A DNA stretch of 64,000 nt from Caballeronia sp. dw_19 (GTDB lineage: Bacteria; Pseudomonadota; Gammaproteobacteria; Burkholderiales; Burkholderiaceae). Of this stretch, positions 27,672-35,574 are shown one piece after another; positions within the stretch are counted from its first letter, which is position 1; each line of letters opens with the position of its first letter. Location: assembly GCF_018449515.1 (NCBI RefSeq), contig NZ_JAAVUQ010000010.1:1-64000 (forward strand), written 5' to 3'. The translations under genes and the position numbers were made by a program. Under the pieces are notes generated by a model, which searched no databases, was not told the DNA's origin, and saw only the letters and a program-made list of their open reading frames with translations.

Positions 27672-28070
27672 TTGTGCCATGCGATGAGGGACAACTTTTT
27701 GGGGAACGGGGTGTCGAAAACGATCGGAAGCGCGTTCGAGCAACGCGCGCTTGAATATTTGCAGCGGCAGCGCCTGCATTTTGTCGCCCGCAATTTCGCC
27801 TGTCGCGGCGGCGAAATCGATCTCGTGATGCGTGAGATCGGCAGTCAGCGTGCACTTGTATTCGTGGAGGTACGCGCGCGGCGAAGCCGTCAGTTCGCGG
27901 CAGCGGCGGTGAGTATCGGCGCGCATAAACAGCGGCGGCTGGTGCTCGCGGCGCAGCACTACCTGATGACGTGGCGCGGTGCGTTGCCCGTGTGCCGCTT
28001 TGATGTGATCGCGTTCGATGCGGGTCGGATCGTATGGTTACGCGACGCTTTTCGCGCCGATACGTCGTGA
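27672..28070 (+). CDS. yraN: YraN family (UPF0102) nuclease-fold protein
   Basis: 132 aa from the TTG at 27672, preceded by GGAGG six bases away; this gives an M-C-H-A-M start, and related Burkholderia proteins begin MCHA. An upstream ATG at 27642 is in frame but lies over rsmI's start without a ribosome site. The restriction-endonuclease-like core is clear: [24 protein letters not shown] and [10 protein letters not shown]. YraN's role is unknown, perhaps DNA repair or recombination. Part of the conserved rsmI-yraN-diaA-dolP neighbourhood. Confidence 0.92.
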   Translation: MCHAMRDNFLGNGVSKTIGSAFEQRALEYLQRQRLHFVARNFACRGGEIDLVMREIGSQRALVFVEVRARRSRQFAAAAVSIGAHKQRRLVLAAQHYLMTWRGALPVCRFDVIAFDAGRIVWLRDAFRADTS

Positions 28071-28356
28071 AAACAGCCTTATCTTAAGTGACGCGGACAG
28101 CGAGTGCGGTAAACTGCGCGGAGCCTGCGCGCCGGATTGATCGAGGTCTTATGGTCTTATGTTCGAGCGCTGCGCACGAGTGCGTTGCGGCGAACTGTGG
28201 TCCGTAAGGCACCGTAGCTCAAGGTTTGAATTGGTGAAGCATCGGCCTTGGAGACCGTAGCAGCAAGCCGTCGAAGCCGGCCGTCGAAGCAAATCATCGA
28301 AGCGAAGCAACCCGTCAATGAACTACCGCGCATGCGCGGCCGATAACCGAGAGTCG

Positions 28357-28944
28357 ATGTCCGTCGAACGTATCCAGCAACATTTCCGCGAAAACGCGGC
28401 AGTCCATCGTGAAGCACTCGACACGCTTGCTTTTCCCGTCGCCGCAGCCATTGACGTGCTGTTCGGCGCGCTCGCCAACGGCTCGCGAATCCTCACGTGC
28501 GGCAACGGTGGATCAGCGGCTAACTCACAGAGGCTCGCGTCTGCGCTGGTCGGGCACTTCGAGCGCGAGCGGCCGGGTTTGCCGGCCATTGCTCTGGACG
28601 CGAATGCCCTGACGCTCACGGGCATTGGTAATAACTCGGCGTTCGAAGAGATCTATTCGAAGCAGATCCGCTCGCTCGGGCAGGCCGGCGACGTCCTGGT
28701 CGTCATCTCAACGTCGGGCAACTCGGTCAACCTGCTCTCGGCGATCCAGGCAGCGCATGAGCGCGAGATGTTCGTGATCGCGATGACGGGTGCGGGTGGC
28801 GGCGTGATCAGCGAAGTGCTCGCCGATACCGACATCCATATCTGCGTGCCGTCGGAACGGCCGGCACGAATCCAGGAAGTCCATCTGCTAACCATTCACT
28901 GTCTGTGCGATGGCATCGACGCGATGCTGCTGGGCGACGAATGA
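28357..28944 (+). CDS. diaA: SIS-domain protein DiaA / GmhA family
   Basis: 195 aa from the ATG giving MSVERIQQHFRENAAVHREA; a longer frame to 28318 is less likely. The SIS fold shows CGNGGSAANSQRLASALVGH and STSGNSVNLLSAI. The protein is homologous to phosphoheptose isomerase, but its place between yraN and dolP is that of E. coli diaA, which binds DnaA and times replication initiation. The GmhA catalytic pattern GNGGSAADAQH is altered to GNGGSAANSQR, which also fits DiaA. Whether it keeps isomerase activity is unknown. Confidence 0.87.
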   Translation: MSVERIQQHFRENAAVHREALDTLAFPVAAAIDVLFGALANGSRILTCGNGGSAANSQRLASALVGHFERERPGLPAIALDANALTLTGIGNNSAFEEIYSKQIRSLGQAGDVLVVISTSGNSVNLLSAIQAAHEREMFVIAMTGAGGGVISEVLADTDIHICVPSERPARIQEVHLLTIHCLCDGIDAMLLGDE

Positions 28945-28964
28945 TTCTTAAGGGGAACGAGTTG

Positions 28965-29771
28965 ATGAAAAAGACACGCGTCAGGTCGACGCTAGCCAGA
29001 GCCACGTTGCTGGCGAGCCTGTTGTCAGGCGTCGCGCTAACCCTGCAAGGTTGCCCGCTTGTGGTCATCGGCGCAATGGGTGGTGCAGTGGGTGGCGGCA
29101 CGCTCGTCGCCACAGACAGGCGCACGCTGGGCGCGCAGACCGAGGACCGCGAGATCCAGGTGAAAGCCAAGTCGCGTATTGGTGAGAGCCTGCCCGATCA
29201 GGCGCACGTCAGCGTGACCGTGTTCAACCGGCGTGTGTTGTTGACCGGGGAGGTACCGAGTGATCAATGGAAGCAGAAGGCCGAAGAGGTGGTGCGCGGC
29301 ATCAACAATGTGAACAGCATCGTGAATGAACTTGCTGTTGAGGGCGCGAGTTCGTTGTCATCGCGGACTAACGACGCCTATCTCGAGAGTCGCGTGAAGG
29401 GTGCGATGGTCGGTGAGAAGGACATGCGGGCGAACTTCTACAAGGTGGTGTGCGAGCGCGGCACGGTGTATCTGATGGGCCTGGTCACGCGTGACGAAGG
29501 TACCGCCGGCGCGAATGTGGCGGCGCAGGTCCCGGGTGTTGCACAAGTGGTCAAGGTATTCCAGTACATCAAGCCGGAAGATGCTCAGGCGTTGTCGGCC
29601 GCGGCCGCATCGGGCGCAAGCGCGCCGGTGGTAACGCCTATCGATAGCGATCCGACCGTCGGCGCGGTACCGGATTCGTCGGTGAGCGCAAGGCCGCTCG
29701 ATGGGCAGGGGCCCGCGCCGGTCGTGAATTCCCCTGTGCAACCGGGTAATCCTGCGCCCGCAGCGAAATGA
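28965..29771 (+). CDS. dolP: BON-domain outer-membrane lipoprotein (DolP/YraP-like)
   Basis: 268 aa. The signal peptide ends at the lipobox LQGC with Cys30. Two BON domains follow, the first ending at GINNVNSIVNELAVEG and the second at VPGVAQVVKVFQYI, with IKVKSRIG-like openings. A C-terminal Ala/Pro-rich tail of about 60 residues is longer than in E. coli DolP. DolP supports outer-membrane integrity and the BAM complex at the division site. It directly follows diaA, as in E. coli, and its last bases overlap the next start (ATGA at 29768-29771). Confidence 0.92.
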   Translation: MKKTRVRSTLARATLLASLLSGVALTLQGCPLVVIGAMGGAVGGGTLVATDRRTLGAQTEDREIQVKAKSRIGESLPDQAHVSVTVFNRRVLLTGEVPSDQWKQKAEEVVRGINNVNSIVNELAVEGASSLSSRTNDAYLESRVKGAMVGEKDMRANFYKVVCERGTVYLMGLVTRDEGTAGANVAAQVPGVAQVVKVFQYIKPEDAQALSAAAASGASAPVVTPIDSDPTVGAVPDSSVSARPLDGQGPAPVVNSPVQPGNPAPAAK

Positions 29772-30139
29772 CGCGGTGGCTTTCCATGACCGCGACTGTG
29801 TTCACAACGGCAATCGCGATTATGGCAGCGACTGGCCAGGGTGCGCTCGCAGCCGACGTGCCCGCTGCTTTTTCGCCCAGCGATGCCATGAATATCGCTC
29901 GCAAGAATGCCTGCATGGGATGTCACGCGGTGGATCGCAAGCTGGTGGGGCCATCGTTCCAGCAGATCGCCGGGAAGTACAAGGGCGACGCGCAGGCGCA
30001 AGCGCGGCTTGAAACCAAGGTGAGGGACGGCGGCAGTGGAGTGTGGGGTGTCCTGCCCATGCCGTCGCATCGATCCATGAACGGGGCCGATATCAAGACG
30101 GTTGTTGGCTGGATTCTCGCGGGCTCGCCGTCGAAATAA
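29768..30139 (+). CDS. Small class I c-type cytochrome
   Basis: 123 aa. A signal peptide (residues 1-29) is followed by CMGCH at 49-53, the heme c attachment site, in a context (KNACMGCHAVDRKLVGPSFQ) typical of cytochrome c-552/c5-type proteins. Met ligands are available in VLPMPSHRSM near the C-terminus. It is a periplasmic electron carrier. The 4-base overlap with the BON lipoprotein gene shows they form one operon, an addition relative to the E. coli order. Confidence 0.93.
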   Translation: MTRWLSMTATVFTTAIAIMAATGQGALAADVPAAFSPSDAMNIARKNACMGCHAVDRKLVGPSFQQIAGKYKGDAQAQARLETKVRDGGSGVWGVLPMPSHRSMNGADIKTVVGWILAGSPSK

Positions 30140-30165
30140 GATGCGCCTCAGGCAGCTTTTGGGCC

Positions 30166-30196
30166 TTGTCAGACGGTCTTAAGGCTGTGCTAGAAT
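30166..30196 (+). promoter_or_regulatory. Probable tRNA-Ala promoter
   Basis: TTGTCA at 30166-30171 and TAGAAT at 30191-30196, spaced by 19 bases with an extended TGC before the -10, lie 12 bases before the tRNA. The spacing is slightly long. Confidence 0.55.
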
Positions 30197-30207
30197 CAGA
30201 ACACGTT

Positions 30208-30283
<76 letters not shown>

Positions 30284-30380
30284 CGAAAGCCTTAAAGAAC
30301 AACGCAGTTGAAACAGGAAGCGTATTTTTGCAGCAAGTGCAAGGATATGCGTTACTGACAAAGTGCAACGATATGCTTTA

Positions 30381-30413
30381 CAACGAAGCCGACCTAGGGT
30401 CGGCTTCGTTGTT
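30381..30413 (+). terminator. Rho-independent terminator after tRNA-Ala
   Basis: ACGAAGCCGACC and GGTCGGCTTCGT pair with a tiny TA-type loop, followed by TGTTT, about 100 bases after the tRNA. Confidence 0.75.
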
Positions 30414-30953
30414 TCCGGATGCAGGATCCCCGCTAAGGAGCTCTACCGGCAAGATCGCCGAGGTCCGGCGGGTAATGAATAGCGTCATCCCCTCAATGGG
30501 AACGGTGCGATCACCTCAACTCCGACGGCACGAAGCGCGAAAGATGCACTGAAGAACCGTCGCGTTTGAAAAACGTGCCGTCGAACGTCACTTTGAAGGC
30601 GCAGGAGCACTTTGCCAAGGGGGGGCCAGCTACATGACGGCCGATACGCTTTGCGTCACACGTCCATGGTGACTTAAGTAAGGCGTATGCAGTTTCGCGA
30701 GCGGCATTCCGGAATGCTACGAAAATTGACGCTTAAGTTTTCTAACCAGTGCTTCACAGTCACGCTATCGAGCAGTTTAGGGCGTTGAGCTTGGCCCGAC
30801 CAACGGACGATCCCTGGCGGTTTTTGACGAAAGCAGGGTAGCCCTTTGACAAAATGTTCGTCGTAGCGCACGCTTCAGCCTGTCCGAGGACCACGTTAAA
30901 TACCTGACTAGCAACAGACGGTCGGCTATCCGTGGACTTGGACATTTTTGTTT

Positions 30954-31570
30954 CTAGGCCGCGTCGCGGCCTTTTGTATTTCCAGCTGTTGTTTCGGTGT
31001 CGAAGGCTACGACTTCGTCGATGTTCACTGCTTCGATTGCCACTTCGTGCGTCAGTTTTGCAGGCGAGGCCGCGACGGCTACAACTGCCAGCACCTTTGC
31101 AGGTTTCCAGAGCAATAGCCCGTTCCTCTCCCATCGTTCGATGATTTCAGGCTTTTCCTTTGCGTACGCACTGGCCGTCCAGTGAAAATTGGACTTACCG
31201 GACGCAGTGACATCGATCTTGATCGGGATCAGCAAGGGATTGATGCCGTCGGGCATCTCGGCGGTCACCACAACGACGCTCTCGCGCTCCGTGGCCGACT
31301 TGTAGACCGCGCCGGTTCCAATATCAGCTCCCTTAGGCTTTCAACCATTGACGGTTTCAGGCCGTGCTTCCCCATGACCTTGACCAGGATGCTCACCGAC
31401 GTGATGACGTCGAGGTCGCGTATTCCCAGCGCAGTGATCGCCGTCTTCGAAAATCGCCCAATGCAAACTTATAGACGATGATCCTGATCGGACAGTAGCG
31501 CCTCGACGTGCCGCTGGAGAACGGTCTCGGCCAAAGTAGCCGACAGATCTACGCGGTGAAATCGACTCAT
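30954..31570 (-). pseudogene. Remnant resembling MuF-C / polymorphic-toxin C-terminal domain
   Basis: On the minus strand the start MSRFHRVDLSATLAETVLQR runs to an in-frame TAA. The same frame then continues with TAITALGIRDLDVITSVSIL, after which a shift near 31340 leads to GAVYKSATERESVVVVTAEM and then FHWTASAYAKEKPEIIERWE-type sequence. The order 'helices, VYKSAT, VVV, (A)SAY, NGLLLW' resembles C-terminal domains of phage MuF and related BECR-type polymorphic toxins, where 'SxYGK' and 'GNLLY' are typical. One stop and one frameshift make it a broken gene. The family assignment is from memory and is moderate to weak. Confidence 0.4.
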
Positions 31571-32012
31571 GGCGCCTTTTATTGTTGTGCCATGCAGGCA
31601 CTTCGGGAACTGGGCATTTTATCGGCTACGTCCGGGCCGCAGTGGCCGGTTCATTGATGAATTTTGTCGCCCAAGCAAATTCATGCGGACTGCGATTTCG
31701 CCGCGGAGCATGCCGCGCTGGCTAAGCGTCAACTCAGCCCTATATGAGTTCGGTCTAACTCGTTCGTTATCCCGAAAACCGCCAAAAAAAACCGCCCAGA
31801 GCCGGGAGGCCGTGAGCGGAGAAGATCGGAGAGTTACAACGACATCATGCACATTCATGGATTGCGCATGAGATGAAGTATGCGACGCTGGGCGTCGGCG
31901 GCGAATACGAAAACTCTTAAAAATCCAGCAGCTTGATTCATTCGCGCCCATTGTGTCGAAGCACGGAACGAGCGGTTCCGGGCGTGGCGCATCGCCATGA
32001 AGTAACGAACGG

Positions 32013-32036
32013 GAAACGTCGAAACGTCGAAACGTC
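32013..32036. repeat. (GAAACGTC)x3 tandem repeat
   Basis: Three perfect 8-bp copies lie immediately beyond the stop of the antiporter gene, at the edge of the decayed patch. Confidence 0.9.
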
Positions 32037-32038
32037 GC

Positions 32039-33718
32039 CTACGTGCTACTGCCTTTCTTCCGGTTCACAATCGCCGTCTCCGATAAATCGATTTCCCGCA
32101 TCAGCTTGTTCAAGGTTTCATCGTTGATTGCCTGCCGCGTGCGCATCTTGAGCAACTCCGAGCGCTCCGCCCTCAATGCGGCCATCTTCAGCTTCGTCTC
32201 CACCATCTCGCTTTGACGCGCGGCCCGGCGGGGTTCCTCTTCTTCGCCAAGCCCTTCAAGACGCCGCCGATACAAACTCATCACACGCGCGGCCGTATCC
32301 GTGCAGCGGGCTGACGCCGCTTCGTCCATCTGCTCGCTGAGATTTTCCTGGGCGGTATCGATCGCGCGGATCGCGGCCTGCGCCGCATGCCGGCGCGCGA
32401 TGCGTTCCTCGGCCGCGTGGGGATCACCGCGCTTTTTCAGGCCGTTCAGCAGCAAGGGCAAACCGATCACGCCAATCAGCAACGACATCAGGATAGTCGC
32501 CGATGCAATGAAGACCGCGAGATCGCGTCCGGGCAGTTCCGATCCATTCGGCAGCACCTCCGGCAACGACAGCACGCCCGCGAGCGTGATCGCGCCGCGC
32601 ACGCCGCCGATGGTGGTCATCGCGACGGTGCGCGCGCCCGGCACCGCGTTCGCCATGCCATGTTTCGCGGCGCCCCGGCTCGCGACCCAGCGCAGCACCC
32701 AGACCCACGCGAAACGCAGCCCGTACAACGCGATCACCACCGCAGCCACATAACCGAGCAGCAAGCCGACTTGCTGGAGACCGTCGTGATGCGCCTCGAT
32801 CAACGCGCGTCCGATAATGTGCGGAAACTGCAGCCCGAGCAGGATGAATACCATGCCGTTGAACACGAACTCGATCATCGTCCACGTGCTGGTCATGCGG
32901 ATTCGCGCCGCCGTGGGAATGCCCTCGCGCAGGCTCTGGAAGTTCATCATCATCCCGGCCGATACCGCCGCGAGAATGCCCGAGCAACCAAACCGCTCCG
33001 CGATGAGATACGCCGCGAACGGAATCAGCAGGGTGAGGATAACGCCGGCGGCAGGATCGTCGTCTTCGGACAGCTTCGCGATCCGCCCTGGAATCGATGT
33101 CACGAGCCAACTGATTGCCGCGCCGATCACTACGCCGCCCACCGCGATCAGCACGAAACTGATCGCCGCCGCGCGCAACGAAAACACGCCCGTCAGCGCC
33201 GCCGCGATGGCGAATTTCAGCGCGACCAGGCCGGACGCGTCGTTCATCAGCGCCTCGCCTTCCAGGATGTGCATCAGGTTCGCCGGAATCCGGCCCTTGC
33301 CGGCGATGCCGCTGAGCGCAACGGCGTCTGTCGGCGATAACACCGCGGCCAGCGCGAATGCGACCGGCAGCGGCATCGCCGGGATCATGAAATGCAGGAA
33401 CCAGCCGAGCGCGCCCACGGTCATGAATACGAGGCCGAGCGCGAGCAGCAGGATCGCGCGGCGCTGCATGAAAAATTCGCGTTTCGGGATGCGCCAGCCG
33501 TCCGCGAACAACAGCGGCGGGATGAAGAGCATCATGAATAGCTCGGGATCGAACGTGACGTGCAGGCCGAATCCCGGCCACGCGAGACACGCGCCTATCG
33601 CGATCTGGATCAGCGGCAGTGGCAGCGTGAAGGGCAGCGCGTTCGGCAGCAGGCTGGTGGCGAAACCGGACACGGCCACCGCCAGCATCAGGATCAAGAC
33701 AGTGAAAACGATTTCCAT
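32039..33718 (-). CDS. CPA1-family Na+/H+ antiporter
   Basis: 559 aa, about twelve helices followed by a roughly 140-residue cytoplasmic tail. The CPA1 core shows FALAAVLSPTDAVALSGIAG and EALMNDASGLVALKFA, the motif pair that holds the ion-binding Asp residues. PPLLFADGWRIPKREF is typical of the bacterial NhaP/YjcE-like group. The tail is charged and helical (KTRQAINDETLNKLMREIDL), likely a coiled regulatory segment. Inner membrane; exchanges Na+ or K+ for protons. Monocistronic. Confidence 0.92.
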   Translation of the reverse strand: MEIVFTVLILMLAVAVSGFATSLLPNALPFTLPLPLIQIAIGACLAWPGFGLHVTFDPELFMMLFIPPLLFADGWRIPKREFFMQRRAILLLALGLVFMTVGALGWFLHFMIPAMPLPVAFALAAVLSPTDAVALSGIAGKGRIPANLMHILEGEALMNDASGLVALKFAIAAALTGVFSLRAAAISFVLIAVGGVVIGAAISWLVTSIPGRIAKLSEDDDPAAGVILTLLIPFAAYLIAERFGCSGILAAVSAGMMMNFQSLREGIPTAARIRMTSTWTMIEFVFNGMVFILLGLQFPHIIGRALIEAHHDGLQQVGLLLGYVAAVVIALYGLRFAWVWVLRWVASRGAAKHGMANAVPGARTVAMTTIGGVRGAITLAGVLSLPEVLPNGSELPGRDLAVFIASATILMSLLIGVIGLPLLLNGLKKRGDPHAAEERIARRHAAQAAIRAIDTAQENLSEQMDEAASARCTDTAARVMSLYRRRLEGLGEEEEPRRAARQSEMVETKLKMAALRAERSELLKMRTRQAINDETLNKLMREIDLSETAIVNRKKGSST

Positions 33719-34150
33719 AGATTCGGGATCCGGCAGGAGCGCGACGAGTCAGCAGCGACGCTCCTTTTAACGAGGAAGGGGCAAAGTTTAGCTTGGACGT
33801 GATTCAAGGGTGTTTTGAAGACTCGGCTGCGCTGGAACTTGCGCTACGATTTGCACTGTCCTGGTGCGTTCGTACGCTGTGCTGTGAACCCGGCGTCTCG
33901 TGGCGGTGCACATGCCGGCGCGCGCTCAGGAAACGCGTGGACTTGCGTGAGCACGGAGCTTGCTTTATCGAAGGGGACGGGACGGGTAGATTCCGCTTGA
34001 AGATAAACGAGGGCAGTGTATGAAACCAGGACAGAGGGGGCCGGTTGTGCGATGTCGAGCGCAATCGATTGCGTTGATCGGCGATGACCGCGGCTATGAC
34101 CGGTTGCATGAACGAGGATCAAATGCGGGCATCCGGACAGGGAAGGCAAG
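33719..34150. other. Intergenic region between antiporter and EAL genes
   Basis: About 430 bases between divergent genes with no supported ORF. Promoters of both genes should be here; I could not pick a confident -35/-10. Confidence 0.5.
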
Positions 34151-35470
34151 ATGGTAATAGCGAATCCTGACAAGGTGAAACCGGTCTCGCCGCGGACATT
34201 CGAACTGAGCGTGACGTCAGGGTTCGACCGGTATTCGGTCGCGCATGGCGCATGGACGCTGTCGAGCGTGTTTCAGCCGGTGTTCAGCCTGTCGCATATG
34301 CGGGCAGTCGGCTACGAAGGTTTGCTGCGAGCGCACGACGCGCTTGATCGCGTGGTGTCGCCGCTCGATGTATTCGGCCAGGCCGCGCGCGTGGGCGAGG
34401 CGATGCAGGTCGACCGGTTGTCGCAGGCGCTGCATCTTGAGAATTTCAATGTGCTTGGCACGGAGAACGAGTGGTTGTTTCTCAACGTGCATCCGGGGGC
34501 GTTGACCGAGCCGTATCACATGGCCGCATTGCTGGCGAATCTCAAGCGCTTGCAGATCGAGCCGCGCCGCGTGGTGCTGGAGGTGCTGGAGCAACGGGCT
34601 GACGATATCGAAAAGCTTGCGGACGCCGTGCAGCATTTTCGCGAGCATGGCTTCCTGATCGCGCTCGATGATTTTGGCGCGGGGCACTCCAATATTGAAC
34701 GGATCTGGCAGCTTGATCCGGATATCGTCAAGCTGGATCGCGTGATGTTGTCACATGCCGCGCACTCGGCGCATTCCGTGCATGGGACGAGCCACTTGAA
34801 GCACCGGCGCAACATGGAAGCGATTCTGTGCGGCGTGGTGTCGCTGCTGCACGAGGCGGGCAAGCTGGTGTTGATCGAAGGCGTGGAGACCGAGCACGAG
34901 GCGCAACTGGCGCTCTCGAGCGGTGCGGACTTCGTGCAGGGTTTTTTCTTCGGCCGGCCAAATCCTGGTCTCGCCGATGCTGTGCAGGCGCACACGCTGA
35001 TGAGCGAATTGACCGAGCGTTTCCGCTTGCAGACGGAGGCGAAGGAGCGGCGCGTGGCGGCGCGGTTGCAGCCGTATGTGCGAGCGTTCGAGCGCGCGGC
35101 GGAACGGTTGGCGGCGGGGGAGCCGCTGGAGGAGGTGTGCTGGAATTTCCTCGCGCTGGATAACGCCGCGCGGTGTTTTCTCCTCGATGCCAACGGGCGC
35201 CAGGCCGGGCGTAATGTCGTGCTCAGGGCCGATCGCGCGGCGCATGAGGCGCGGTTGTTGCCGTTGATCGATGCGCAGGGGGCGAACTGGTTGCGGCGGC
35301 CGTATTTTCGGGCGGCGCTGGGCGACCCGGATAGGGTGCATGTGACGAAGCCGTATCTATCGATTAATGAGGCTTTGCCGTGCGTCACGCTGTCGGTCGA
35401 GACGCGCATGGGCGGACAACGGTGCGTGCTGTGTGGGGATATCGACTGGATGCCGGAGGAGGACGAGTAG
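34151..35470 (+). CDS. EAL-domain cyclic-di-GMP phosphodiesterase
   Basis: 439 aa. The EAL domain (about residues 35-275) keeps the catalytic set: EGLLR at 56-60, Asn112 in NVHP, Glu144 in VLEVLE, DDFGAG at 173-178, Lys194, EGVET at 243-247 and Gln263 in QGFFFGRP. The signature is EGLLR instead of EALLR, which is tolerated because the Glu and Arg are kept. The C-terminal 160 residues form a sensory-like domain (FLALDNAARCFLLDANGRQA, then a Cache/PAS-like LRRPYFRAALGDPDRVHVTK). No membrane segment, so it is cytosolic. It is predicted to lower c-di-GMP, favouring motility over biofilm. Confidence 0.92.
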   Translation: MVIANPDKVKPVSPRTFELSVTSGFDRYSVAHGAWTLSSVFQPVFSLSHMRAVGYEGLLRAHDALDRVVSPLDVFGQAARVGEAMQVDRLSQALHLENFNVLGTENEWLFLNVHPGALTEPYHMAALLANLKRLQIEPRRVVLEVLEQRADDIEKLADAVQHFREHGFLIALDDFGAGHSNIERIWQLDPDIVKLDRVMLSHAAHSAHSVHGTSHLKHRRNMEAILCGVVSLLHEAGKLVLIEGVETEHEAQLALSSGADFVQGFFFGRPNPGLADAVQAHTLMSELTERFRLQTEAKERRVAARLQPYVRAFERAAERLAAGEPLEEVCWNFLALDNAARCFLLDANGRQAGRNVVLRADRAAHEARLLPLIDAQGANWLRRPYFRAALGDPDRVHVTKPYLSINEALPCVTLSVETRMGGQRCVLCGDIDWMPEEDE

Positions 35471-35500
35471 GGGGCGTTTCCGTTTTCGCGACATCAAGAA

Positions 35501-35534
35501 AAAGCCCGCGAATTGCTCGCGGGCTTTTTCAATT
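35501..35534 (+). terminator. Rho-independent terminator
   Basis: AAAAGCCCGCGA and TCGCGGGCTTTTT pair around a short ATTGC-type loop. It follows the EAL gene and may also serve the convergent oxidoreductase gene. Confidence 0.88.
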
Positions 35535-35574
35535 TTGCGGGATGCGGCTTACGGAGCGGCTTAGAGTACGGTAT

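Larger units (their letters stand above)
30414..32038. other. Decayed accessory patch next to tRNA-Ala
   Basis: About 1.6 kb carries no intact recognisable gene. It contains a frameshifted toxin-like remnant (30954-31570), a 61-codon minus-strand ORF (30760-30945, beginning MSKSTDSRPSVASQVFNVVL) of unknown nature, and an 8-bp triple repeat near 32013. Its position beside a tRNA suggests old insertion, but no integrase or repeat of the tRNA 3' end was found. Confidence 0.55.

Noticed and set aside
28318..28944. SIS protein as phosphoheptose isomerase GmhA
   Set aside because: The catalytic AADAQH segment is changed and the gene order is that of diaA; kept as DiaA/GmhA family with lower certainty on function.
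32387..33590. Long open frames on both strands within the antiporter gene
   Set aside because: The real frame gives a multi-helix CPA1 protein with known motifs; the others are high-GC shadow frames.
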